Below are positions 1 through 12,459 of a stretch of 64,000 nt of DNA, piece by piece. Position numbers and translations under genes: made by a program. The notes below the pieces were generated by a model. It made no database searches and had not been told where the DNA came from. It was given only the letters and a program-made list of their open reading frames with translations. The stretch comes from Mallotus nudiflorus (lineage: Eukaryota > Streptophyta > Magnoliopsida > Malpighiales > Euphorbiaceae), in the NCBI GenBank assembly GCA_947683625.1, contig CANTUR010000540.1, positions 258,001-322,000 of the forward strand. Reading direction: 5' to 3'. Within the stretch, counting starts at the first letter, position 1. The number at the start of each line of letters is the position of its first letter.

Positions 1-524
1 CACGATTTGAGGCATGCCGTGTCAAATATTGTGTTGAAATATTTTCTTTTATTTTAGCTTGCAAATAACCAAACGGTTTGGCACATGGCTTGACACAAAA
101 CCATATTGAAATGTTTTGTTGACACAAATCCTCTTTCTTTTTGGATTTCCTCTTTAGACTTAACTACAAAAAGGGAAAATAAATTAATATTATACAAAAA
201 CTCCTTAAAATATGATTTAAACAATAAAATCCTAATTAAATACTAACACTAATATATTTCCTATTTAAACTTATATTCTACCCAAATTATTCTAATTACT
301 AATTCAAATTTCATTAAAATCAACTCAAAATATACATAAAATTAACATACATCAAGTTTTACTATCAAGTTAGGTATTTGATGATCTTAGTAGAATTAAC
401 TAATCAAGGATAATACTAAAATTAGCCAGTGATAATAAAAATGCCTCTTTATTATTAAAAATAGAAATACGAAAATGTCAAAGTATAGCCATTACATAAT
501 TGGCCTATGGCATAATACTAACAT
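1..524. other. AT-rich intergenic DNA, no gene seen
   Basis: No open frame or recognisable RNA gene is visible. The stretch is A/T-rich and ends at the GGT/GGA-rich tract that starts the inverted-repeat cluster. Confidence 0.6.
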
Positions 525-1740
525 GGTGGTGGTGGTGGAGGAGGTGGTGGTGGTGGAGGTTGTGGCGATACTGGTAGTTGAAAAGGTTGTAGTAAATGTT
601 AAAATATTAATTGAAAAATTTAGAAAACATCATTAATTCTCGGGCTTCGCTATTATCCACTGCATTCAAATGGGTCTAAGATTGGATCATATAATTTTTT
701 TTATCCGTTAAAGGAAAAAAAAAAAAAGATATATTGTTTGTCCAAAAAAAAAAAAGAAACTTGCAATTTTTTTTAGCATCCCAAAACAAAAGTCTTTTTC
801 TTTGAGTTCTATATTCCTATCACAAAATAATGAATTGAGTTCATATAGGCATTTTGGATGATGCTATTGAAATAATGCTTCTTACTATATTTTATGGTAT
901 TTCACCGATTTTAAGCCCTATTTAGTTTTGAAAAACAAGACATGTTTTCCAAAAAACTTTTCCAAGAAAACTAGAAAACAAAAGTTGTTGTTTAGTCATT
1001 ATATTTTCTAACTTTAGAAACTAAAAAACTATTTTCCAAATTTTCCAAATTATAAAAGGCTTTAAAAAACTAATAAAATATGTTTTCTAAATTTTTCAAT
1101 TAATATTTTAACATTTACTACAACATTCTAAACCACTACTACCTCTACCTCCATCACCACCTTCACCTCCACATCCACCAACACCTCTACTTTGACCTAG
1201 ACCTCCACCTCCACCACCACCACCACTACTACCTCCACCTCCACCGCCGCCGCCTCCACCTCCACCACCATCTCCACTTCCACCTCCATCACCACCACCA
1301 CCATCACTACCATCTCCACCACCACCACCTCTATTATAATCTTATGATTTTGAATTGAAATTAATTAAATATGCATGATTTAAATTTTTTATAAAATAAA
1401 TAAATTTTAGATTAAACATTATTATATAAATCACAATAATTATTATTATATTTTAAAATTATTATAATAAATTTCATAAAAAATTATAAAAATATGAAAA
1501 ATTTATAAAATGAAAAATAACAAACAAATTGTTTTTTGTTCTTTTGTTTTCTATTTTGGAAAATGGAAAACCAAAAAACAAGGAAAAGAAAAAGAAAACT
1601 AGAAAAGAAAAATATAAAATATTTTCCAAAACTAAACAGCGCCTTAGTTTTTTAAAGCCTTTTATAATTGGGAAAATGTGAAAAATAGTTTTCTAGTTTT
1701 CTAAATTAGAAAATATCATAACTAAACAACAACTTTTAAA
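525..1740. repeat. Nested inverted-repeat (MITE-like) cluster
   Basis: Two pairs of inverted arms are visible. About 525-630 (a GGT/GGA tract, then an AT-rich segment) is repeated in reverse complement at about 1,080-1,330, where it reads as a CCA/CCT tract. About 979-1,075 is repeated in reverse complement at about 1,646-1,740 with only scattered mismatches. Shorter ends resembling GTTTAGTTTTG occur near 915 and, inverted, near 1,635. The arrangement fits non-autonomous DNA elements inserted in one another. I see no transposase and cannot fix target-site duplications, so the superfamily is open. Confidence 0.6.
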
Positions 1741-2720
1741 AATTTGACAAATGTCTATGTTCATATTTGAGTATTCATCCTAAAATTTAATGTGTCAAAT
1801 TCTTAACAATCCTTATTTTTATTAAAATAAAATATTTATTATAGTTTTTTTGTATTATTTTTTAACTAAAACACTATTATGCATATTCTAATACTACTCA
1901 AATTCTAAAAAATTTTATATAATACATATTTTTTTATTTTAAATCACTTAATCATTTTTTCTAAATCATTACAAATTCTATTTTTAGAAATTTTCTTAAC
2001 TATTATACGTACTCTAATAGTAATTTAATAGTATCAAAATAAATTCTATTATATTTAAAAATAATGGCAATAAAAATTAAAGAAAATAAAATTAATGTAG
2101 TATATTTTATTTTTAATTTATTTAATTACTTTTTTTTCTTTATAAAAATTTTTATTTTAAAATACATATGTTTTATTCAATATAAAACATTTTAATTATA
2201 CTATATCTAAAATATTACTCTTATTTTTATTAGAAATTATGTCTTTTATTATAATTAAAGCATTCCCCTTTTATTCAATTAAAAACATATTTTTCTTTTT
2301 ATTTAACTTATGTGTAGTTTATCAATTATTTTTTATTTTATTTTTTAATTATTATTATTACTACTTATATTAAAAATATATATGTACTTTTAATAAAAAA
2401 TTACATAAAATTATTTTAATAACTTTTTAAATTTTTATTTTTATATTTAATTAATTTATAATTTTAAATTTCTTAAAATTATTTAATAATTATATTAAAA
2501 TATATATATTATTTAAAGTTTTTACAATGGGTAAATTCACGGCTACTTTTATTTTCAAATTTTCTTGAAGAAATTTTTTTAAAAGATAGCTCTTATTTTT
2601 TGAAAATTAAAGAGCTGGTTAATATATTTTCTCGCGACCGACCTGCACGTTACACACCCCAAATTTTAACATTTTTTTAATAGGTAAAAAAGAAAATTAC
2701 AAAAGGTAACAAATCTACAT
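1741..2720. other. Very AT-rich intergenic DNA upstream of the FIP1 gene
   Basis: This is almost pure A/T sequence with no gene visible. GC content rises only after about 2,630, approaching the FIP1 5' leader, which begins around 2,730 and contains an AAACCCT (telo-box-like) word near 2,757. No convincing TATA box was found, so the transcription start is unplaced. Confidence 0.5.
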
Positions 2721-2846
2721 AAACTCACACTCTTTTCAGCCCGCCTCCGTACCTCAAAACCCTCTTCTCTTCCTTACTGCGTTCTCGCTAGAGCGCTCCG
2801 AGCGAGCTTTTGTTTTTTTAATTGAATTTTTTCCTCAGAAAATCCA

Positions 2847-5800
2847 ATGGAAGACGACGACGATTTCGGAGATCTCTACACCGACGTAATACGCCCCTTG
2901 TCTTCTTCTATGTCCTTTGCTCCGCCGCCTCAACCTTCGTCTGCGGCACCTCCATCATCTCTTCACCGTTCGATTGATCTCAATCTACAAAACGACGACG
3001 ACAACGACGGTGATCAAATCAACGATGACGATATCCTAACCGCCACCAAGAATTCCGATGATAATAATTTTAAGAATAATACTATTGACAATAATATCAG
3101 TAATTCAACTAGGGTTTTGAGTTCTTCTCTTGATGTGAAATTAGCAAATAATCCTCCTTCAATTAAAAGAGATTCAGTTGATTTTCAATCTGATAAACAC
3201 GAAAAAGATATCAATTTTGATATTGAGGAGGAGGAGGAAGAAGCGGATAATTCAGGGCCGGTAATTCCGGGACTCGCCGTTGCTGACGTAGGTGATGATT
3301 CTTCCAAGAAGAGGAATGAAGAAGCTGACGTGGCAGGCGGTGAAGATTGGGAGGGAGAAGAAGAAAGCGACAGCGAGGATGATTTACAAATTGTGTTGAA
3401 TGATAATGGGCCTATGGTGATGGAAAGAGGAGGGATGATGGGCGATGGAGAGGATGACGATGATGATGACGAGGATGCGCTTGTGATTGTGGCTGATGGA
3501 GATGCAAATCAGGCGATGATGGAGGAACAGGATTGGGTTGCTGGAGAAGATGCCGGGGCTACTGCAGCCACAGGAGCGGAAGGTGAGAGGAAGGAAGGTG
3601 GTGGTGAGGGAGCTGGAAAAGGAGGAAGCGCAATCGCAGGGCCAAAGATTGGGTATAGCGGCCATGTTTATCATCATCATCCGTTTCATTCTCAGTTTAA
3701 GGTCAGTTGTTATAATATTAAGCTTTTGAATAAGAAAGAAAGGGAAAGAAAAGAAAACAAAAGAAATTTAGTGACTTTTATCTTCAAGTGGGGATTTTGT
3801 GTTTTCCCCAGGTGTAATTGTTGTACATATATGAGATGTCCTACAAATATTGTTTTTATTAATGTATGTTTACTTGAAAAAAGTTGAATGAGAAAGATAA
3901 ATCTTTACTTAATGCTTATGAATTGTTATTCCATATGTAGCAAGTGTGAATGCTTCTAACTCACTATAAACTTAATTTTCAAAACATTACAAAGCCATTA
4001 GGTGCTTAATTTACACACACCATGAAATTGTTTGTTCTCTTTCCAGTGTGGTTGATGCTTTTCTAATTCAGGTTTCTGACCTTTGCTGTGAGTGCTGCTC
4101 ACACCACTAAAAGGGAAGCAAATTAAATCCCTTCCGTAGTTATGTGAACCAATCTTTTAAGATCATTTTCAGTTGTAATTAGACAATATGAGTAGCTCAA
4201 AGGCTGCTCTAGTCATAAATTGTTGTACTCTTGGTGCTCTTGGCTTTCTATAGTTGCCGCAGAATAGATGCAACCAATGATGGCAGCCACTCAGAGATCT
4301 ACATTTATTCGTCTTTGATATCAGTGAGATATGTTGCTGGACTGCTTATCGTAGCCATATCTTCAATTATGATATGTGGGTAACCAAAGCATTGATATAA
4401 GTGTAAAGTTGAAACCTTGTAAGATCAAGAATGGCAATGAAGATTTATACACAGTCAATCACATAACTTGTTGTATCAGGGCATCACTGTTGATGCTGTG
4501 TATGAATCAATCAAACGAATAGGATGTAATTTTATCATGTTTGGTTTTCACCTCATATGTTTCATGCACATATTTGACACCAATGGTAGCAAAACTACAC
4601 AGCTGCAACCTTTTAAGAAAATCCAGCTTGCTAAATAGGGTGTATTTGGAACTGAGATAATGACCCCTCATACTTGACCAGTTGAGCAGTCTCTGGATTG
4701 GCTACTGTCAGATGCTTCAGTATAAAGAGAATGAGACAGAGGTTACTGCTAGGGAGGCAGTAGTAGCACACTGCTAGGGAGACAGTAGTAGCAAATGCAG
4801 TTGATACTTGTGACTTCTATGAACTTTTAGCTGCCATTCTATTATTGTCTGATCTTGCTTCCCGCTTTTGGCACATGTATGTGTGTCTGTACTTGCATCA
4901 TTTAGTCATGACTAGGAATACATACAGATAATTTTGCAAACCAACGGTAGTGTAAATAAATTACAGCTTGGTGGGCATCCTGTTAAAACCAATGCAAAAT
5001 TATTTGGTGTACACTGAAGTGGGAAATGAAAAGCATCTGTTTTATTTTATTTTATTTTTTTTAATTTTTTTTATTATCATTTGCTTCACACAAACACGCA
5101 CAAGTCTGTCAGTTAATCCCACTTTAACTCTCTTCATTTTACTTGTATAAAATATAGCTAAGATTTATCAAATGTCAATATCATCATATGCTTGTTTGAT
5201 ATGTTCTGAAATCTGTTATATGGGGCCTACCCTCTTATTGAGTAATTTTTTAAATGAACTTTTAATCCCTTCATGGTCATTGGTGTTAATTTTTTATGTT
5301 CTGCTTTAATGATTTTAATTATCTGTGCATCTGTTTCTATCATGCCTTACAGCCTAATTGCTATGCTTGTCTCTTTCTGCTAGTAGTCTCATTCACAATT
5401 AAAGGGACCATGTTGCAGAATAGTCTTAATTTCCTTGGTCTTGTTTTGGCTAACTTCACTGCTAGCTTTTATTTGGTTTCCCACTTGATATTGTGTTATG
5501 CCGGTTTCTTGATGAGTAATTTATGACCATCTAACTTGCGTTGTACTTGATATGCTTTATTATTGGCTCTTGATTTGGAATGCTTTCATTTAGGACTATA
5601 CTGGCTTTTGTCTTTTGCATGATGTGGAGCGCATACTTCAATTAGATAGCAGTCTAGGTGTTACATTGTTTGTGCTTTGCTAAGCATAACTAGCCATGTT
5701 CACTATGCTCTATGCTTGCGATGTTTCTGCATAAATGATAAATTCTTGCTTTCATTTGGTGGATTTTTCTTGTCTTTTTCTTTTCCATGCTAACTGGCTT

Positions 5801-8103
5801 ATTTTTTGCTGGTATGCAGTATGTGAGACCTGGTGCAGCCCCGATGCCTGGAGCCAGTACTGTTGGTCCTGGAGGAGCCCCAGGTCAAGTTCGACCTCCT
5901 ATCAATGTTGCTTCTATAGCTGGTCGTGGTAGGGGTGATTGGCGTCCAGCAGGAATGAAAAATGCTCCTTCATTGCAGAAGGGTTACCATCCTGGTTTTG
6001 GAATGCCATGGGGTAACATGGCTGGACGGGGCTTTGGTAGTGGACTGGAATTCACCCTTCCTTCACACAAGTACTGTTTGCCTTCTTTATCATATAAATT
6101 GCTGTGTTGTAATTACATTGTGTTGATCTAGCTTGTTGAGGTTTTTAACATCTTCAAGATTCTCACTATTTAAAAACTGGTGGGATTAGTTAATGATCTT
6201 CATGCACTAGGTTCAAGTAGGTAACTCAAGGCTGTCAGTACCCAAAACTAAATGCTATTAGCCTTGCCCTTATATTAGACAACCAAATTATTTCTGAATC
6301 TGAAAACTTCTTAACAGCATCTTGTTATCCACTTTTATGAGTGCTTGATTTTCCAAGTATAAATTGCAATAACTGGTTGGTTGACATACACTGCAGCAGG
6401 ATGTTTACTGGACAAGGTTGGCAAAGTTGTGTTTTGACAAGATTTATATAGTAATATCTAGATTAGATTCTGGAGCTTAAAGGGTCTTGTATCAGCTGTT
6501 AAGTTCTTGTAGTTTTCAAGTTTCAGCCATTGGTTCCTCATTTCCTTCAATCTTCACAAGTGTGCAACACTTATTGAAATTTCACAACATTGGTGTATAC
6601 TAACTGAAAACTTATCATCAACAATCCAAGAATTTTATTTATAGGTATTATGTCTCTGCAAATGGAGAAGTTTGATTGAAATTTATTATTAGGAATGGAA
6701 AAGAGAACATGTCAAACATGATTTATTTTCATGCATCATTTTGCTAACTTCCATCTATAGTGCACAATTTTAGTCATCAACCTCATTTGTTGAAGTATTC
6801 TTCAGATGAATTGGACATGAAAGATCAGGGAGAGTCTGGTTAGATCTGTTAGTGGCCTGAGGCTAGAAAGAGAAACTTTGACAATTGGAACCTTGGCTTG
6901 TTATTCGGTATCATATTTAACACCACAAGATTTTATTGCAAAAGGCAAAAATGGGAGGAGATATCAAGCACTTGAGCATTATCTTACTTCCTGTGACTGA
7001 AAAATAATGGATATGACTTTGGCTAGGGTTCTTTGAATTTAAGTCTCAATTATAATCTGTGCAGTTGGTTTGCATAACAAATAATAAATAGTCTCTGTGT
7101 TTTGTATTAAAATATAATAGGAGATAGAATTTGGTCTAGTTCAGGTTCTTTAATTAATGCCCTTTGCTATTACGTTATTTGAGTCAAAATTCTAGTCCTT
7201 TTCATTTCTGTATTTGGTCTGTTTATGCTGGCATGTTAGAAACTGAAAGAAGAAGGTCGTAAGATGTCTTTCAGCCTGTGTTTGGTCTGTAAGATTTTTC
7301 TTTGTGCATTTATCATGGCGGCTTGGTGTATTGATCAAATGAATCTCAGAGTTTCTTTTCTATATACTTTTTGCAGGACTATATTTGATGTTGACATTGA
7401 TAGTTTTGAGGAAAAGCCATGGAAATATCCTGGCGTGGATATATCAGACTTCTTCAACTTTGGTTTGAATGAGGACAGCTGGAAAGACTATTGCAAACAA
7501 CTGGTAAATAGTGTTATTTAATTATATTGTCTATCAAGTAAGAAAATTCTGAAGAGGATCTGTTTTCAACTCAGGAACAACACCGATTAGAGACTACCAT
7601 GCAAAGCAAAATTCGTGTTTATGAGAGTGGACGTGCAGATCAGGTAATAAGATGTAATACATTGATATGTTGCAGTGATCCATGGGAATACACATACATG
7701 TGCATTTTGTAACAAGTTCTTTCTTTTTTATTTTCTAATTGTGTACAATTTCCTTTGAATTGCCTTCGTTTCAGGAATATGATCCAGATTTGCCACCAGA
7801 ATTAGCAGCAGCAGCAGGTATGCATGATATTCCAGCTGACAATTCAAATTTTGGAAAGTCCGATATGGGACAAAGTGATTTAACAAAAGGACCTGCTCGT
7901 TTGCGGCCACCATTGGTATGCATTGGCGTCAGCATTTTTTCTACATGTTTTGCACTGTTTCTTTTGTTATTGTTGTTGTTGTTATTATTATTATTATAAC
8001 TATAACTACTTTGTAACTAACGAGAAAACAATTTTTTGTGAATTTTCTTTTGCAATCTTTCAATTAAATCTATCTCCTGATCTCTTTGCCAGTCTGGATT
8101 GTG

Positions 8104-8136
<33 letters not shown>

Positions 8137-11100
8137 GTTCACATTTTGCTCCACTTTGATTAAGCACAGGTTTCTTAAGTCTTTCAATAATTCAGATGCT
8201 CTAGCTCTATATTGTATCTGTTTAGATATTTCCAATAGTAGCCTGAAGACTCAAAGATTTAATTTGTTCTCTACCAGCCAACAGGACGAGCTATTCAAGT
8301 TGAAGGAGGTTCTGGTGAACGCCTCCCCTCCATTGATACTCGACCGCCTCGAATTCGTGATTCTGATGCAATCATAGAGGTAGCTATAGAGCATTCAATT
8401 GATTTCAGATTTCCAATAATCCTAATATTCCGTGTGATGTAATATTAATTAACTGAAGGTACTTGGGTAAATAGATTGTCTTGCAGGACTCTCTAGATGA
8501 TGATTCTTCAACAGGAAATGGTGGTACAGATGGTGCAAACAATGTTCCACCCAGAGATAAAGAAAGTCATGTACATGATGATGACATGGCACAGATAGAA
8601 ACTGACTATGATGATGATGATTATGCACAAGATTATGACAGTAAGGCTGGGAGGAGGGCACCATACCTTGATTCTGTTCGAAATAACAGGCCCAAGGGGG
8701 ATGAGATGTTACCCTTCCATCCTGAAGAACCTTCTCAGTATCATGCTGGTTCAAAGGGGCAGCCAGTTATGTCATCTGGTGGAGACTTTGGTCCCCTTAA
8801 CAAGGAAAGGTGTGGAATATCTTTCATGAATCTATGCATTATTAGATGCAATTTGGCTTGCTTTTCTTGATTTGCACACAAAAGCAAGATTTTAAACAGC
8901 TTGGCAATAGAAAAAATCATAGTGCCGGTTGTTATTTTTAGGTGGATATAGAGAAGGGTGCAAATTGCTGTCTATAATTAAAAATTACCAAAAACTGCTA
9001 CCATAAAATCAGTTGCATTTTTTAACTGAAAAATCACTTTTCTTTGCCCATAACTTTGGGTTTTTTTAATCATGCAATGAAATATTTTGATATATATTTT
9101 TCCTTGTTATAATATCTTTGTGTTCTCATATACATGCATACACATGCTACAGTTGTGAGAAAACACTGTTATATGATCGGAAGGATGATTTAAAAGTTGT
9201 AAAACCTACACAAACCATAGACTTTATATTGAATTTTTGTGATACTGATTTGTTTAACTCAAGAATTTCTCAGGTGTTAACTTTTATTCTGAAGATTTTG
9301 TGTTACTTTGGTGTTGGATTAATTTTGAGTTCTAATTATTTACCTTCTATTTTGAGCATCTCAGGCGGAAACAGTGTGCGAGATCCCCTGATTCTACTCC
9401 TAGTCAGACTACACAAGATAAAAGAATCCTTAATAATGTTGATGAGGAATCAGTTGAAAGCATGGATGGTAAACACAGTCCATTGGCATCATCTCCCACT
9501 GCTGTTAGGGATGCAAGGGAGTTGAGTGCTGAGGACAAAGATACTGCTGTCCCTGGAAAGCCTATGCTCACTGAGGTAAGTTCTGGAGTGGAAAGGGATG
9601 AGATGACTGAGAATGAAGTCACCACAATTGATAGCATAAAGGATGGAGATGGTATTCATTTCACGAAGAATAAAAAATTAAATTCTCATGTCGAAGATTC
9701 TGCATTGCAAGAACTTGACGAAGGAGAGGACTCAAAGGCTGCTAGAAGCAGTGAAAACAGCAAAGTGAGATCAGGTAGCAGCAAAGATTATCAGAAATGG
9801 CAGGATGGTATTGAGGAGGAAGTTGTGCAAGATGGCCATGCTAGACACACAGGAATCATCAAGAGGCATGTTGATGAAAATGAATCAAATTTCCGAAGAA
9901 AGGAACGTGATGCAAGGCAAGAGATGGAAAGAAATCACATGGGAAGAAAAGGTAGGGAAGGCTCTTACCCTCATAGAGACTTGGACCCTAGTTTGGTACA
10001 TCACCCCCATGTGAGAAATGAGGGTTATGACAGGCGCAAGGAGCGAGAGATTTCTGATGGAGCTTGGCTGCGAAGAGAGGAAGATCCACATAGTAGAAAA
10101 AGTAGAGCTGATGACACAAGGAAGAGAGAACGAGGGGAAGACATGACGTCAAGACACAAAAGTAAGATTCGAGAAGGGGAGAGGAGCGACAAGGATGAGC
10201 ATCTTCAATCGAGAAAACAGTTGGACAGTGGTAACTATAGGATCCATTATGATAAGGATGGTAGCTCCCGACATAGGGAAAGAGAGGATTCATTGAAGAT
10301 TAGATATGACATTGTGGATGATTACCACAACAAGAGAAGAAAAGATGAAAAATATGTTAGGAGGGACCTTGCAGAAAAAGAGGAGATTTTACATGGCCAC
10401 AGAGAATCCACAAGCCGTCGAAGGCAAGAAAGAGATGATGTAATGGACCCCAGGAAGAGAGATGATCAGCAAAGAGTTAGAGATAGTCTTGATGATTATC
10501 ACTCTGTTAGGCACAAAGATGATGTCTGGCTCCAGAGGGAAAGGGGTGAAAGGCAAAGGGAGAGGGAGGAATCATATAGGCTAAAACAGCCATATGAAGA
10601 GAATTTGTCAAAGCGAGAAAAAGAAGGACGGGGTACTGCAAGGACTGGGCGTGGTGCTGATGAGAAATTATGGATCAACCATGCTAGAGTGAAGGATGAA
10701 TACAGAGGTTCTGAAAAAGATTACCAATTAAAAGATGCAGTACGAAATAGCGAACAGCAGAAGAGAAGGGACAGGGTGGATGATGAAGGCTATTTACATC
10801 ATAGGGGACGGGATGATATTTATGTACGGGCAAATCAACCTAACAATGAGGAGAGAAGATCCAGGCAAGAAAAATCAAGCATTCGTACTGATCGTGCTGT
10901 CGACACTCCTGATAACCAAAGGGTGCATGAGAGAAAACATAAAGATGGCACAAGGAAGAATAAAGAATCTGAGGGTGGAGATCACAGTGCTTTGGGTTCT
11001 TCCAGAAGAAATCAAGAGGATCAGAGTGGTCACATTAGTGAGATGGTATGTTCTATATTTAGAGCAAGAGCATAAAATTCTATGAAAAGTTTAGTATCCT

Positions 11101-12382
11101 CATAAGCAAGTTATTGTCAAATGATTGAGTATAACAAAAATAAACTTTTCCAACAGAAATTGGTAATGTTTAGGCCCCTTAATGTGGGGGAACGAATTTT
11201 TGAAATTAATTGATCATCACAATGAGGTCCTTTTCTCAAGCACATAACTATAATATATGGGTCTAAGTTTTGGAAAAGTTGAGTATGTAATTTAAGCTTC
11301 TTTGAGGGAGTGAATGATGGTTTTGGAAGGCTAATGGGCTGGTAAGGTCAAGCTGTGTTTCTCTCTATGAGCAATGTCATTGAATTTTCGCTAAGGCAAT
11401 TAATTAAGCAACATCTAATTATGATTCTTTTAGGCCATGAAGTTCTTCTTCTTCATGTGTGGGGAATGGTCCTTAGCATTGACAGAACCCATTCTCTCCT
11501 TTCTTTAATCATGCGGGAGTTCTGCTAATGTTTTAGCTCACTAGAATGTTAAATGTTTTTTTGGATTTGAAAAAAATTCCACCTATATTTTTCTAACTTG
11601 TTGAATTATGCTGAGTAACTTAAGTACTGTTTAATAAATGTTCATTGCTAATTCAGTACGTCCCAGGCACTGGGTTAAATTGGGAAGTGGAAAAGAAACC
11701 TGATGCTGTATTTCTTTCATATATTATAACTACCTAGTGGAATTAACCTAATTTAATCAAAATCCTTATGCTACTGGAGCTTCTTAATTCACATATGCCC
11801 TGTATTTTTAACATTAAAAATTATAAATTAAAAACTCCAGATTTGGTGATGATAACACAGAAAGGTCTATTTTGGGACTGGATAAGAAAAGGAATTGTAA
11901 TTAATTACCTCTATTGAGAGTTATTACTGGTTCTTAACAAAATAAGCCAGGAGTTGTAAACTTGTGCATACCAGTGTCTGTTGGAAGTATAATTTATTGG
12001 GCTCTAGCTCACAAGGGAAATTGAGTTCTGTTGCATTTTGGTGCTTGCCCCTGTGGTCATGGAGTTATGAACTTGAGTTCTGTCATTTTCTTTTTCTGTG
12101 ACATGAATTTCTATTAATTTCATTTTACAACTTTTAGAGTAGGGGCGGCAATATTGAACACGACACAAACCTAATATGAAATTAGCTAGTTAGGGTTGGG
12201 GATTATTGTGTTCATGTCATTATTGTGTCAACCTGTTAATGACACGAAAATTATTGTGTCGTGTTGCAGGTTGGCCCACCAACTCAAAAGCAACACGTTT
12301 AACCCGTTTTAAAGATTGTGTCGTGTTGGATTAACACATTTAACATGACACGTTTATGACTCATATACACATTAACTAATTA

Positions 12383-12459
<77 letters not shown>

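Noticed and set aside
1140..1330. CCACCTCCACC-rich stretch that could encode a Pro-rich protein
   Set aside because: Simple repeat forming one arm of an inverted-repeat cluster; no start, splice signals or flanking coding sequence.
3384..3689. Minus-strand His/Ile-rich frame over FIP1 exon 1
   Set aside because: Shadow of the acidic GAT/GAG-rich coding strand.
8017..8235. Minus-strand frame with Arg/Glu repeat over FIP1 intron 5
   Set aside because: By-product of the CT microsatellite in the intron.
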